DNA of 64,000 nt, from NCBI GenBank assembly GCA_964597045.1, contig CAZQWE010000003.1, forward strand, positions 124,001 to 188,000, written 5' to 3'. Below, in pieces: positions 1 to 9,360 of this stretch (position 1 is the first letter of the stretch; the number at the start of each line of letters is the position of its first letter). The notes beneath the pieces are model-generated. The model saw only the letters and a list, made by a program, of their open reading frames with translations, did no database searches and had not been told where the DNA came from. The stretch is from UBA9655 sp964597045 (GTDB lineage: Bacteria > Pseudomonadota > Alphaproteobacteria > UBA9655). A program made the translations under genes and the position numbers.

Positions 1-1098
1 ACAGGAAAAAGCACTTTTGTAAATTCCCTCCTAGATCCTCAAGATCTTTATATAACCCTGCTGCCTCAAGAGACATATTATTCTTATCTCCGTGAAGTGG
101 GAACTTTCAGGCAAGAGGTTCTCGCCCATCAGAAGAAATATGCAACGTTTACGTGTGTGGTTGATGAAATTCAAAAGATTCCGTCTCTTCTAGATGAAGT
201 CCATGATTTGATTGAGACAAAAGGGATTCGTTTTATGTTGACGGGTTCAAGTGCTCGAAAGCTTAAGAGAGGAGGAGCGAATCTTTTAGCAGGAAGAGCA
301 ATTACGTATCATTTATTTCCTCTGACATTTGAGGAATTAGGATCTCATTTTGATTTAGAGCTAGCTCTGCAAAAGGGATGTTTGCCTTATTTGTGGGCGA
401 ATGCCTTAAGCGGGGAAGAAAGTAATGAATTTCTAAGGTCTTATTCAGATACGTATTTAAGGGAGGAAATTCAGGCCGAAGGTGTAATTCGCAATATTGG
501 CCCCTTTGTTAGGTTTATTGACATAGCTGCGGTGAATGATGGTCAAATTGTTAACTATAGTAATATAGCTAGAGAGTGCGGTGTGACAACGAATAGTGTT
601 CAAGAATATTATCAGATTCTTGAAGATACGTTCATTGCTCACCGTATAGATCCATGGATTGCGAGTCTTAGGAAGCGGCTCGTCTCCCATCCAAAATACT
701 ATTTTTTTGATATGGGCGTTACCAATGCTCTTTGTCATCAAACATCACAACTTAATCCTGAAGTCAGGGGTCGTCGGTTTGAGCAGTTTATTGTTTTGCA
801 ACTCATAGCCTTAAATGCCTATCATAGACTAGGGTTCCAATTCTATTTTTGGCGGACAAACACAGGCCTTGAGGTAGATTTAATTGTTGCAAAAGGTAAC
901 AAACCCATCTTTGCACTTGAGATGAAATCAGTAACTTCAGTTACAAATGCAGATACGAAAGGACTGCAATCCTTCCTGGAAGATTACCCAGAAGCTAAAG
1001 GGATAGTCGTTAGTACACATCAAAGATCTCGTCTTTTATATAACAATATTGAGGCTCTTCCTTGGGAAGAATTTTTCAATCGATTTTTGAGTGCTTAA
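1..1098 (+). CDS. DUF4143-type AAA+ ATPase, 5' end outside window
   Basis: The frame is open from base 1, where the first residues (TGKST) are the end of a Walker A P-loop, so the start codon and about 40 residues lie upstream of the window. A Walker B-like strand (CVVDEIQKIP) follows about 50 residues later, then an LTGSSARKL sensor-like motif. The C-terminal half has the DUF4143 pattern, including a winged-helix-like stretch and a nuclease-like FYFWRTNTGLEVDLIV segment. This family of AAA+ ATPases is common in bacteria and archaea and its substrate is mostly unknown. The 3' end overlaps the convergent mnmA gene by 23 nt. A GTG at 97 could be mistaken for a start, but it would remove the P-loop. 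Confidence 0.85.
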   Translation, partial: TGKSTFVNSLLDPQDLYITLLPQETYYSYLREVGTFRQEVLAHQKKYATFTCVVDEIQKIPSLLDEVHDLIETKGIRFMLTGSSARKLKRGGANLLAGRAITYHLFPLTFEELGSHFDLELALQKGCLPYLWANALSGEESNEFLRSYSDTYLREEIQAEGVIRNIGPFVRFIDIAAVNDGQIVNYSNIARECGVTTNSVQEYYQILEDTFIAHRIDPWIASLRKRLVSHPKYYFFDMGVTNALCHQTSQLNPEVRGRRFEQFIVLQLIALNAYHRLGFQFYFWRTNTGLEVDLIVAKGNKPIFALEMKSVTSVTNADTKGLQSFLEDYPEAKGIVVSTHQRSRLLYNNIEALPWEEFFNRFLSA

Positions 1099-2176
1099 TA
1101 AACCCGCCACCCAACACATGTGTGCCTTTGTAAAACACGCAAGCCTGGCCTGCAGCTACACCATATTCCGGTGTATGAAATTTAACAGTAGCGGATGAGC
1201 CTTCCAGCTGAACGGTGGCAGGGATAGCAGGACGTGTTGATCTGACTTTCACTTCACATTCAATGGTTCCTGAGGAATCCTCTCCTAGCCAATTCACGTC
1301 CTTCACCTGAACCTCAGATGTTGCCAGGGCTTCATAAGGGCCAACAATAACCTGATGTCTTTCAGGGTTAAGTCTTATGACATAAAGGACTTCACCCCCT
1401 CCGATACCTAGGCCTTTCCGTTGACCTACTGTGAAGTTAATGATTCCCTTGTGACGTCCTAGAATCCGTCCATCGATGTGGACAATATCTCCTTCCTCAA
1501 GTGCACCTGGGCGGAGTTTTTCCACAACGCTTGCATAGGATCCATTTGGCACAAAGCAGATGTCTTGGCTGTCCGGCTTATCAGCAACCTCTAAACCAAA
1601 CCTTAAAGCATGCTCACGGGTTTCTGATTTGGGCATTCCCCCTAAGGGAAACCGAAGAAAGTTCAACTGATCTTGTGTGGTTGCAAAAAGAAAATAAGAC
1701 TGATCTCGCGTGAGATCCACGGCTTTGTGCATCTCAGCTCCCTTATTGCTCAAGAGTCTTTGAACATAATGTCCTGTGATCAGAGCTTCAGCTCCCAAGC
1801 CTTTTGCTGTGGAAAGTAGGTCCTTAAACTTCACCTCTTGATTACAGCGCACACAAGGGATGGGCGTTTCACCACGGAGATAACTATCTGCAAAATCGTC
1901 CATAACAGACTGACTGAAACGGGATTCATAGTCCAGAATGTAATGGGGAATCCCAAGTTTATCGCAAACGCGGCGCGCATCATAAATGTCCTGACCTGCG
2001 CAGCAAGCGCCCTTTTTAGCGGCCATGGCTCCTTGATCATAGAGTTGAAGGGTCATACCAATCACATCATATTCAGACTCATGCATGAGGGCAGCAGCGA
2101 CAGAGCTATCCACCCCACCGGACATGGCAACAACAATTCTAGAACCTTTTGGTAAACCTAATTCCATTTGAAACAT
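1076..2176 (-). CDS. mnmA: tRNA-specific 2-thiouridylase MnmA
   Basis: Transfers sulfur to C2 of the wobble uridine (U34) of tRNAs for Lys, Glu and Gln, using ATP and a persulfide relay, in the cytoplasm. The 366-residue length is normal for the family. The ATP-pyrophosphatase loop SGGVDSS is at residues 19-25, the nucleophilic Cys lies in PCVRCN (about residue 111), and the persulfide Cys in DSQDICFV (about 206). The C-terminal beta-barrel ends in the usual GQACVFY...VLGGGFI pattern. The start ATG lies just before the P-loop; an in-frame ATG three codons downstream is also possible. It is convergent with the DUF4143 gene, with a 23-nt overlap. Confidence 0.96.
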   Translation of the reverse strand: MFQMELGLPKGSRIVVAMSGGVDSSVAAALMHESEYDVIGMTLQLYDQGAMAAKKGACCAGQDIYDARRVCDKLGIPHYILDYESRFSQSVMDDFADSYLRGETPIPCVRCNQEVKFKDLLSTAKGLGAEALITGHYVQRLLSNKGAEMHKAVDLTRDQSYFLFATTQDQLNFLRFPLGGMPKSETREHALRFGLEVADKPDSQDICFVPNGSYASVVEKLRPGALEEGDIVHIDGRILGRHKGIINFTVGQRKGLGIGGGEVLYVIRLNPERHQVIVGPYEALATSEVQVKDVNWLGEDSSGTIECEVKVRSTRPAIPATVQLEGSSATVKFHTPEYGVAAGQACVFYKGTHVLGGGFIKHSKID

Positions 2177-2223
2177 CCATAATTTGTGGCATATATGCCA
2201 CTCTTTTGTACTGAGATCAAGCC

Positions 2224-2502
2224 TTAAGATCCGTATATCTCGTAACCGCCTGGTAGGGTTTTTCGTGCTTTGATTAAGGTCTCAGGACTTAAGGAAACAG
2301 TATTGCAGAAGGCAAGAAGAACCGCATCATCACTTAAGATTGCGTCAAGAACACCCCCTAAGAGTTGGGGATCATTAAACTTTTTCTTGAGATCATCAGG
2401 AGAAAGGCCACTCGTCGTTAAAAATTGTTCAAGGAGTTCTTCATCTTTTATAAGGTAGGCAAGGGCTTGTAGTGCAATCGTCTCTGCTTGTTCTGTATTC
2501 AT
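2224..2502 (-). CDS. DUF3572 family small protein
   Basis: A 92-residue, mostly helical protein that matches the DUF3572 pattern I know from alphaproteobacteria (N-terminal EQAETIALQALAYL, then short helices around FNDPQLLGGVLDAIL). No function is established. Its ATG abuts the stop codon of the upstream zeta-inhibitor gene, so the two are probably translationally coupled and transcribed together. There is no signal peptide or membrane segment. Confidence 0.8.
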   Translation of the reverse strand: MNTEQAETIALQALAYLIKDEELLEQFLTTSGLSPDDLKKKFNDPQLLGGVLDAILSDDAVLLAFCNTVSLSPETLIKARKTLPGGYEIYGS

Positions 2503-2823
2503 CTATTCCTCTTTATCCTTCATGATCATCTCTTTGGCCTCTTCCCAACACCGCTCAAACTCCTTCTGTACGCGGTGTTCACTAATATCAACTTTTGCTT
2601 GTTCTAAATCTTTAAGAACCTTCCCAAAAGCATTCATGTTATGATTCTTTTGAAATGCTGCCATAATGACATCATCGCAATAGGTGTCTGCTTTTTCACC
2701 TGTATAGTTCAAGAGACTTGCTGCCCACTCACCAAAAAGACGATTCCTGCGGGCATTAATTTTAAAATTCAGTTCTTCATCGTGTAAATACTTTGCTTCA
2801 TAAGCCTTTTCACGTTGATTCAA
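2503..2823 (-). CDS. DUF1476 protein, F1-ATPase inhibitor zeta subunit
   Basis: The family's Paracoccus member binds the F1 part of ATP synthase and blocks ATP hydrolysis. The N-terminal motif QREKAYEAKYLHDEEL followed by FKINARRNRLFGEWAA is the signature of the family. The remainder is helical (about 106 residues, usual 104-110). I chose the TTG at 2823 because a GGAGGA Shine-Dalgarno sequence at 2831-2836 is ideally placed for it. A GTG at 2838 would add five residues but has no ribosome site of its own. The F1 operon atpHAGDC lies only 2 kb away on the other strand, which suits the role. It is the first gene of a pair with DUF3572. Confidence 0.85.
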   Translation of the reverse strand: MNQREKAYEAKYLHDEELNFKINARRNRLFGEWAASLLNYTGEKADTYCDDVIMAAFQKNHNMNAFGKVLKDLEQAKVDISEHRVQKEFERCWEEAKEMIMKDKEE

Positions 2824-2930
2824 ACTGTCTTCCTCCACTGCATGTTCTCATTATTTTTATTATTTTTCTTGTACATTCTACCTCACTTAAGGGTAGGATT
2901 AAACAAAAGAAATGATAATGAGTGACTTAA

Positions 2931-3662
2931 ATGTCTGATATTAAGTTTGGATTTAGAAAGGTTACTGCAGCTCAAAAAACGGAGAAAGTGACCGGTGTTT
3001 TTGAGAGTGTGGCAAACGCTTACGATCTTATGAACGACCTCATGAGCTTTGGGATCCACCGCTTTTGGAAATCCTCCTTTGTTGAAAGTCTGCCCTTTCA
3101 TCAGCATGGAACCTATCTTGATATGGCGTCGGGCACGGGAGATATTGCAAATGCCATTCAGGAACGCCTGAAGCGCTTTGGTTTTACATCTGATTTAATC
3201 GCAACAGATATTAATCAAGCCATGATTGGGGTTGGGAAAAAACGCCATCCCCACCTAAACTGGACGTGCGCGAATGCTGAAGAATTGCCTATTAAAGATC
3301 AAGCCGTTGATGTGGCAACAATTGCTTTTGGTTTGAGGAATGTAACCCATATAGAGAAAGCCTTGAAAGAAACATACCGTGTGTTGAAACCTGGGGGCGT
3401 CTTTGCTTGTTTGGAGTTTAGTCAGGTTGAGCCACCCCTTGGTAGACTCTATGATCTCTATTCCTTTAAAATAATTCCAAAGATCGGGAAGTGGGTGGCT
3501 AATGATGAAGCATCTTATCAATACTTAAGCGAGAGTATTAGAACATTCCTCACCCGAGAAGAGTTAGCTAACATGATGAAAAAGGTCGGTTTTCAAAAAG
3601 TATCAGTTGATACTTTTTTGGGTGGAATTGTTGCGTTTCATAAAGGATATAAGCCTAACTAA
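2931..3662 (+). CDS. ubiE: Ubiquinone/menaquinone C-methyltransferase UbiE
   Basis: SAM-dependent C-methylation of the polyprenyl benzoquinol (or demethylmenaquinol) ring in respiratory quinone synthesis. At 243 residues it is of normal length. The N-terminal KVTGVFESVANAYDLMNDLM block, the SAM-binding YLDMASGTGDIA motif (about residue 65), the VDVATIAFGLRNV motif and the FLGGIVAFHKGYK end are all diagnostic. Cytoplasmic or membrane-associated. Quinone supply links it functionally with the ATP synthase genes nearby. The start is preceded by only a weak ribosome site. Confidence 0.95.
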   Translation: MSDIKFGFRKVTAAQKTEKVTGVFESVANAYDLMNDLMSFGIHRFWKSSFVESLPFHQHGTYLDMASGTGDIANAIQERLKRFGFTSDLIATDINQAMIGVGKKRHPHLNWTCANAEELPIKDQAVDVATIAFGLRNVTHIEKALKETYRVLKPGGVFACLEFSQVEPPLGRLYDLYSFKIIPKIGKWVANDEASYQYLSESIRTFLTREELANMMKKVGFQKVSVDTFLGGIVAFHKGYKPN

Positions 3663-3717
3663 CCTCCCTATTTGGTGGTAAGGTCTTCCTACATATTTAA
3701 AGCAAGAGATTGTATCA

Positions 3718-4368
3718 ATGATGCCAGGCCCTCAAATACTCCCAAAATCAAAGAATAAGCCAGAGCAATTAGTTGTCTTTCTTCACGGCTATGGAGCTAA
3801 TGGGGATTCCCTGATCCATCTTGGAGAGAACTGGTCTGAGGCATTGCCAAATGCTGAATTCATTGCGCCCCATGGATTAGAACTTTTTGGGAAGTCGTCA
3901 TCAAGGTATGGATGGTTTCCATGGATTGATTTTAACCCTGCCAATGTACGCCCTGGCTTGGAAAAGTCCGCAGCCCTACTGGCAAAGGTTCTCAATCAAT
4001 GGCTACAGAAGAGAAGTCTCTTGCCGCAGGATCTAGCCGTGGTTGGATTTTCTCAAGGAATGATGGTCGCGCTTGAGCTGATGTTCCATCTTCCAGGAAT
4101 TAGAGCCATCATTGGGTATTCAGGTGCTTTTTATCCTCCTTTAGGTAATACATTAGGACCTCACCTACCAAATATCCTATTGGTTCATGGGGATGCCGAT
4201 GCCGGGGTTCCCTATTCCCTTTTTGGAGAAGCTGGTGATCAACTCAGAAAATTAGGACTTACCCCTCAACTCGAAACCCGCCCGGGGCTTGATCATCAAA
4301 TTGATCCAGAAGGTATCCAGCTGGGTAAAACATTTTTGCAGCAGAGCTTTTTGTTAACAGCCTATTAA
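3718..4368 (+). CDS. Carboxylesterase/phospholipase family serine hydrolase
   Basis: An alpha/beta hydrolase of the abhydrolase_2 type (216 residues), a family that cleaves carboxyl esters and lysophospholipids. The opening VVFLHGYGANGDSL contains the oxyanion-hole HGYG. The nucleophile elbow is GFSQGMM (about residue 113), the acid is the Asp in VHGDADAGVP, and the His is in GLDHQI near the C-terminus, so the triad is complete. There is no signal peptide, so it is probably cytosolic. Two ATGs in a row (3718 and 3721) are possible starts. The substrate cannot be told from the sequence. Confidence 0.85.
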   Translation: MMPGPQILPKSKNKPEQLVVFLHGYGANGDSLIHLGENWSEALPNAEFIAPHGLELFGKSSSRYGWFPWIDFNPANVRPGLEKSAALLAKVLNQWLQKRSLLPQDLAVVGFSQGMMVALELMFHLPGIRAIIGYSGAFYPPLGNTLGPHLPNILLVHGDADAGVPYSLFGEAGDQLRKLGLTPQLETRPGLDHQIDPEGIQLGKTFLQQSFLLTAY

Positions 4369-4422
4369 TTTGTAGAACGTCCACTCGTTTTTTGTCTGCT
4401 CGGAATTAAACTTTAAGATTGC

Positions 4423-4450
4423 TTGACTTTCTAAATTCAGTCATTATAAA
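4423..4450 (+). promoter_or_regulatory. Probable sigma-70 promoter of dksA
   Basis: TTGACT at 4423-4428 and TATAAA at 4445-4450 with a 16-nt spacer. The predicted start is near 4457, which gives a leader of about 26 nt before the dksA ATG. Confidence 0.55.
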
Positions 4451-4482
4451 CCCTCAATAATATTGGTCAAAGGGAGTTGAGC

Positions 4483-4887
4483 ATGCAACAAAACTATAAA
4501 CCCAGCGAAAATGAAACCTACATGAATCCAAATCAGTTGGCTTATTTTAAAGATAGGCTAGTGAAGTGGCGTGAGGAGTTGCAAAAGGATACGGTAGAAA
4601 CCCTTCATCATATGCAAGAAGAATCCCTGAATGAACCGGATGTAAATGATCGTGCCTCAACTGAAACCGATCGTTCTTTTGAGCTTCGCACAAGAGATCG
4701 TGAACGAAAGCTCATCCTTAAAATCAATGAAGCCCTTGAGCGAATTGAAGATGGATCTTATGGTTTTTGTGAAGAGACAGGGGTTCCTATAGGAGTTGCT
4801 CGTCTTGATGCGCGTCCAATTGCGACATTGTGTCTAGAGGCTCAAGAACGTCATGAACGTCTTGAGAAGACCTATCGGGAAGAGTAA
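4483..4887 (+). CDS. dksA: RNA polymerase-binding transcription factor DksA
   Basis: Binds in the RNA polymerase secondary channel and, with ppGpp, adjusts transcription of rRNA and amino-acid genes. The coiled-coil contains the DVNDRASTETDRSFELRTRDRE tip region, where the acidic residues act in the family. Only two of the four classical zinc Cys remain: CEETG replaces CxxC, and TLCLEAQ keeps one Cys. This is common in alphaproteobacterial DksA. The ATG at 4483 is preferred over an in-frame TTG at 4477 because GGAG at 4473-4476 sits 6 nt before the ATG. Length 134 residues. Confidence 0.92.
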   Translation: MQQNYKPSENETYMNPNQLAYFKDRLVKWREELQKDTVETLHHMQEESLNEPDVNDRASTETDRSFELRTRDRERKLILKINEALERIEDGSYGFCEETGVPIGVARLDARPIATLCLEAQERHERLEKTYREE

Positions 4888-4905
4888 CCACTGATTACTC
4901 TTTTC
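4880..4905 (+). terminator. Possible intrinsic terminator after dksA
   Basis: An 8-bp perfect stem (AAGAGTAA at 4880-4887, TTACTCTT at 4895-4902) with a 7-nt loop and a short T-run. The left arm covers the dksA stop codon. The stem is AT-rich, so termination may be weak. Confidence 0.4.
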
Positions 4906-4963
4906 ACCGCAGCTTGTCTATGATACACCATTAAAGAACTAACAAAATCCTAGAGGCAAAGCT

Positions 4964-5506
4964 ATGTCGACTGTTGAGGCGGGTCGAGACGAAATCACGG
5001 GGCGGTACAGCGGCGTATTTTTTGAACTTGCGCAGGAAGAAAAGTCTGTCCCATCCATCCTTAAAGAAATAGAAAAACTCAAGACTTGTATTTCAAGAGA
5101 TATGGCAGGATGGAGACAACTTATTGGTCCTGTGATGTCTCTTAAAACTCAAAAAAAGATCATTGAAGAGCTTTCTAGAGCCTTAAAGCTAAGCCCACTC
5201 TCAACACATTTCTTAGATGTTTTGGTTCAAAACAGGCGTTTGAAAAACCTTGTTCCTATTCTTGAGGATTTTCGAAGAAGAGCTGAGCGTGCTGAAGGAC
5301 ACATTCATGGGGTTGTCGAGTCTGCAACAGAACTCACAAAAAAGGATGTGGAAAATCTACAGAAATCAATAGGTAAGGGAGTCGTTCTGAGGCAGGTTAT
5401 AAATGAGAATATTCTAGGGGGTGTGATCTTACGCATTGGATCAACCATGGTCGATGCCTCACTCGGAACACAATTACAGAAAATTAGACAAGTAATGAAA
5501 GGGTAA
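4964..5506 (+). CDS. atpH: ATP synthase F1 subunit delta
   Basis: Joins the F1 head to the peripheral stalk. At 180 residues it is of normal length. The N-terminal RYSGVFFELAQEE matches the family's RYAxALFELA motif, and the C-terminal part (GGVILRIGSTMVDASLGTQLQKI) is the conserved IGGxxxRxGdxxxDxSxxxxL block. It is the first gene of atpHAGDC and is followed by atpA after 3 nt. AGAGGC upstream can act as ribosome site. No Fo gene is present nearby, as is usual in alphaproteobacteria. Confidence 0.95.
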   Translation: MSTVEAGRDEITGRYSGVFFELAQEEKSVPSILKEIEKLKTCISRDMAGWRQLIGPVMSLKTQKKIIEELSRALKLSPLSTHFLDVLVQNRRLKNLVPILEDFRRRAERAEGHIHGVVESATELTKKDVENLQKSIGKGVVLRQVINENILGGVILRIGSTMVDASLGTQLQKIRQVMKG

Positions 5507-5509
5507 GAG

Positions 5510-7039
5510 ATGGAATTGCGGGCTGCGGAAATTTCCTCAATTTTGAAAGCACAAATTTCGAACTATAATGAGCAAATCGAAGTTGCTGAAGTAGGTCAAG
5601 TTGTCTCTGTGGGAGACGGAATTGCAAGGGCTTGGGGACTTGATAATGTGCAAGCGGGTGAAATGGTTGAGTTTTCCTCAGGTCTACTTGGCATGGCTCT
5701 TAACCTGGAAGAAGATAATGTGGGTATTGTTATCTTTGGATCTGACCAAGAGATTCGTGAAGGTGAAACGGTTAAGAGAACGGGACGTATTGTCGAGGTT
5801 CCCACAGGTGAAGGACTTCTAGGTCGCGTTGTTGATGGTCTGGGAAATCCTATTGATGGGAAAGGTCCGTTGAAGAAGGTGAGGCCCGCCCGGGTTGAAA
5901 TTAAAGCACCGGGAATTATTGCAAGGCAATCTGTGAGTGAGCCTATGCAGACGGGTCTTAAAGCGATTGACTCCCTGGTTCCCATTGGGCGTGGGCAGCG
6001 CGAACTTATTATTGGAGATCGGCAAACGGGTAAGACTGCTCTTGCCATTGATGCCATTTTAAACCAAGTGGAAATCAACAAAGGGTCTGATGAATCAAAA
6101 AAGCTCTACTGTGTTTATGTTGCTATCGGACAAAAACGTTCAACGGTGGCTCAAATTGTGAAAACTTTGGAAGAAAGAGGCGCTCTTGAGTACACAATTG
6201 TGGTTGCGGCAACGGCCTCTGATCCGGCTCCGATGCAGTTTTTAGCCCCATATACAGGATGTGCGATGGGGGAACACTTCCGCGACAATAAGAAGCATGC
6301 ATTGATTATCTATGATGACCTCTCAAAACAAGCTGTTGCTTACAGGCAGATGTCTCTCCTTTTGAGGAGACCTCCCGGTCGTGAAGCTTACCCAGGGGAC
6401 GTTTTTTATCTTCATTCCCGTCTCCTTGAGCGTGCTGCAAAGCTGAATGATGAGAATGGGGGAGGGTCTCTTACAGCACTCCCGATCATTGAAACCCAGT
6501 CTGGTGACGTATCTGCCTATATTCCGACGAACGTGATTTCAATTACGGATGGACAAATCTTCCTTGAAACAGATTTGTTTTATAAGGGAATTCGACCCGC
6601 CATTAACGTTGGACTGTCTGTCAGTCGTGTGGGATCAGCTGCACAAGTGAAAGCGATGAAGCAAGTTGCAGGATCCATCAAACTGGAACTCGCCCAATAC
6701 CGTGAAATGGCAGCGTTTGCTCAGTTTGCATCTGACCTTGACGCAGCAACACAAAAGTTACTTGCGAGAGGGAGTCGTCTAACAGAGCTTTTGAAACAAT
6801 CTCAATACTCTCCTCTTTCTATGGAAGAACAAGTCGTTTCCTTGTTTTCTGGTGTTAAGGGTTATCTTGATAGCTTGCCTGTTAAGGATGTCAGTCGTTT
6901 TGAGGCAGCGGCTTTGAAAACCATGCACAAGGAAAATCCAGAGATCCTTGAGTCAATCCGTGTTGAGGCCATGATTTCAGAAAAGACAGATAAAGCCTTG
7001 CATGAATTCTTTAAGAAGTTTCTCAAAGTTTTTGTCTGA
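5510..7039 (+). CDS. atpA: ATP synthase F1 subunit alpha
   Basis: The non-catalytic nucleotide-binding subunit of the F1 hexamer. Its 509 residues are normal. The P-loop GDRQTGKTA is at about residues 170-178. The PGREAYPGDVFYLHSRLLERAAK motif region and VGLSVSRVGSAAQVKAMK (with the arginine finger region) are intact. Start ATG at 5510 follows GGGTAAGAG. Its TGA overlaps the atpG ATG by one base. Confidence 0.98.
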   Translation: MELRAAEISSILKAQISNYNEQIEVAEVGQVVSVGDGIARAWGLDNVQAGEMVEFSSGLLGMALNLEEDNVGIVIFGSDQEIREGETVKRTGRIVEVPTGEGLLGRVVDGLGNPIDGKGPLKKVRPARVEIKAPGIIARQSVSEPMQTGLKAIDSLVPIGRGQRELIIGDRQTGKTALAIDAILNQVEINKGSDESKKLYCVYVAIGQKRSTVAQIVKTLEERGALEYTIVVAATASDPAPMQFLAPYTGCAMGEHFRDNKKHALIIYDDLSKQAVAYRQMSLLLRRPPGREAYPGDVFYLHSRLLERAAKLNDENGGGSLTALPIIETQSGDVSAYIPTNVISITDGQIFLETDLFYKGIRPAINVGLSVSRVGSAAQVKAMKQVAGSIKLELAQYREMAAFAQFASDLDAATQKLLARGSRLTELLKQSQYSPLSMEEQVVSLFSGVKGYLDSLPVKDVSRFEAAALKTMHKENPEILESIRVEAMISEKTDKALHEFFKKFLKVFV

Positions 7040-7911
7040 TGGCGACACTTAAGGCACTGCGCGTTCGCAGAAAATCTGTTCAATCGACTCAAAAGATTAC
7101 CTTGGCCATGAAGATGGTTGCAGGAGCAAAGTTGCGTCGGGCTCAGGAGCAGGTTGAGGCGGGCCGTCCTTATGCAAATCTTATGAAGGATATGCTTGAA
7201 GAACTTGCTACAAATGCTCAGGCTTTGGAATCGCCCCATCCCCTCCTTACGGGTACGGGACAAAAGACAACACATCTCATTGTTGTGGCAACATCAGATC
7301 GTGGCCTGTGCGGTCCCTTCAACTCATCCATCGTTCGTTTTACAAAAAGTCTCATTTCCTCTTCCGAAGCCGAAGGGCAGACTGTAAAGTTGCTGTGCAT
7401 TGGTCGAAAAGGGCGGGATATGCTACACCGTGATTATGGCCATTATATCGTTGAGTCTTTCACTGAAATTGGTCACCCGCGCTTGCGGTTTTCCGAGGCA
7501 CAATTTATAGCCGACAGTCTCATAAAGATGTTTGACGATGGACACTTTGATGTATGCACATTGATCTATAATCGTTTTAAATCAGCGATGACTCAGGAAG
7601 TTACCCCATCTCAAATCATTCCTGTGAAAGTTCAAACATCAACAACTTCCATGGCAGCCCTTTACGAATATGAACCTCTTGAAGAGACAATCTTAGATGA
7701 GTTACTCCCTCACAATATTGCAGTACAAATCTACAATTCTCTCCTTGAAAATGCTGCAAGTGAACAGGGAGCGCGAATGACGGCCATGGATAGTGCAAGT
7801 CGCAATGCGGGTGAATTGATAAGGAAACTCACCTTGACCTATAATCGAACACGGCAGGCGATTATTACCCGTGAGTTAATTGAAATTATTTCTGGGGCAG
7901 AAGCCCTGTAG
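7039..7911 (+). CDS. atpG: ATP synthase F1 subunit gamma
   Basis: The central rotor shaft of F1. At 290 residues it is of normal length. The N-terminal helix reads LRVRRKSVQSTQKITLAMKMVAGAKLRRA, and the C-terminal helix AMDSASRNAGELIRKLTLTYNRTRQAIITRELIEI is equally conserved; both form the coiled-coil. The middle has the Rossmann-like SDRGLCGPFNSS motif. The ATG overlaps the atpA stop by one base, indicating coupled translation. Confidence 0.97.
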   Translation: MATLKALRVRRKSVQSTQKITLAMKMVAGAKLRRAQEQVEAGRPYANLMKDMLEELATNAQALESPHPLLTGTGQKTTHLIVVATSDRGLCGPFNSSIVRFTKSLISSSEAEGQTVKLLCIGRKGRDMLHRDYGHYIVESFTEIGHPRLRFSEAQFIADSLIKMFDDGHFDVCTLIYNRFKSAMTQEVTPSQIIPVKVQTSTTSMAALYEYEPLEETILDELLPHNIAVQIYNSLLENAASEQGARMTAMDSASRNAGELIRKLTLTYNRTRQAIITRELIEIISGAEAL

Positions 7912-7929
7912 TTTGAGAAGGAGATAGGT

Positions 7930-9357
7930 ATGGCAACACAGAAATCAAAAGGGCGGATAACTCAAGTTATTGGTGCCGTTGTTGACGTAGAATTTGACGG
8001 TCAATTGCCTGAAATTTTAAATGCTTTAGAGACGGATAACCACGGCAGGCGTCTTGTTTTGGAAGTGGCTCAACACCTTGGTGAACAAACAGTTAGGACA
8101 ATTGCTATGGATGGGACCGAAGGTCTTGTTCGGGGTCAGGAAGTGAGCGATACGGGCCACACCATACGTGTTCCTGTTGGTCCTGGAACTTTAGGGCGGA
8201 TTATCAATGTGGTAGGGGAACCCATCGATGAACTGGGTCCGATTAATGCAAAGCAATATGATCCTATCCATAGAGAAGCGCCTCCCTTTGTTGAGCAAGC
8301 TACAGATACGGATGTGCTCGTAACTGGCATTAAGGTTGTAGACCTATTAGCTCCCTATATGCGAGGAGGGAAAATAGGACTTTTTGGTGGTGCTGGTGTG
8401 GGAAAAACAGTTCTCATTATGGAACTCATCAATAACATTGCAAAAGCCCATGGGGGTTATTCGGTTTTTGCTGGTGTGGGTGAGAGAACACGTGAAGGTA
8501 ATGACCTTTATCATGAAATGATTGAATCCGGTGTTATTGATCTTGAGAAAGGGAACTCAAAGGTTGCACTTATTTATGGTCAAATGAATGAGCCACCAGG
8601 AGCCCGTGCTCGTGTTGCCCTTTCAGGTCTTACGGTTGCTGAATACTTTAGAGATCAGGAAGGACAAGACGTTCTCTTCTTCATTGATAACATTTTCCGA
8701 TTTACCCAAGCAGGTGCCGAAGTATCAGCTCTCTTAGGTCGTATTCCTTCTGCTGTGGGATATCAACCCACACTTTCAACAGAAATGGGCGAGCTTCAGG
8801 AGCGGATTACATCCACTATAAAAGGCTCCATTACAAGCGTTCAAGCCATTTACGTTCCTGCCGATGACTTAACGGATCCGGCGCCAGCTACGGCGTTCTC
8901 ACACTTGGATGCCACCACCGTTCTTAACAGGCAGATTGCAGAGATTGGGATTTACCCTGCGGTGGATCCTCTGGACTCAACGTCTCGTATCCTGGATCCA
9001 CGGATTGTTGGGGAGGAGCATTATGCTGTCGCGAGAGATGTTCAGCGTATCCTTCAAACCTATAAATCGCTTCAAGATATCATAGCCATTCTTGGAATGG
9101 ATGAACTCTCTGAAGAGGATAAACTCGTTGTTTCTCGTGCGCGGAAAATTCAACGTTTCCTCTCCCAACCTTTCCACGTGGCAGAAGTATTTACGGGGAC
9201 ACCCGGTGTCTTTGTTCGTCTCGAAGAAACAATTGCTGGTTTTAAAGGAATTGTGGAAGGTGAGTATGATCATCTCCCTGAGATGGCATTTTACATGGTG
9301 GGTACGATGGAAGAAGCACTGCAAAAGGCACAACGCCTTGCGAAAGAGGCAGCTTAA
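7930..9357 (+). CDS. atpD: ATP synthase F1 subunit beta
   Basis: The catalytic subunit that makes ATP. At 475 residues it is normal. The P-loop GGAGVGKT is at about residues 153-160, the catalytic Glu lies in GERTREGNDL, Walker B is in DVLFFIDNIFRFTQAG, and the DELSEEDK motif near the C-terminus (DELSEED) is conserved. AGAAGGAGATAG before the ATG is a strong ribosome site, which fits the need for three copies per complex. Confidence 0.98.
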   Translation: MATQKSKGRITQVIGAVVDVEFDGQLPEILNALETDNHGRRLVLEVAQHLGEQTVRTIAMDGTEGLVRGQEVSDTGHTIRVPVGPGTLGRIINVVGEPIDELGPINAKQYDPIHREAPPFVEQATDTDVLVTGIKVVDLLAPYMRGGKIGLFGGAGVGKTVLIMELINNIAKAHGGYSVFAGVGERTREGNDLYHEMIESGVIDLEKGNSKVALIYGQMNEPPGARARVALSGLTVAEYFRDQEGQDVLFFIDNIFRFTQAGAEVSALLGRIPSAVGYQPTLSTEMGELQERITSTIKGSITSVQAIYVPADDLTDPAPATAFSHLDATTVLNRQIAEIGIYPAVDPLDSTSRILDPRIVGEEHYAVARDVQRILQTYKSLQDIIAILGMDELSEEDKLVVSRARKIQRFLSQPFHVAEVFTGTPGVFVRLEETIAGFKGIVEGEYDHLPEMAFYMVGTMEEALQKAQRLAKEAA

Positions 9358-9360
9358 CCA

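Noticed and set aside
3660..3717. Possible terminator after ubiE
   Set aside because: The CCTCCC/GGTGG stretch gives only a short, mismatched stem with no T-run.
5596..6081. 161-codon open frame antisense to atpA
   Set aside because: It has no family resemblance and lies fully within the conserved atpA gene.
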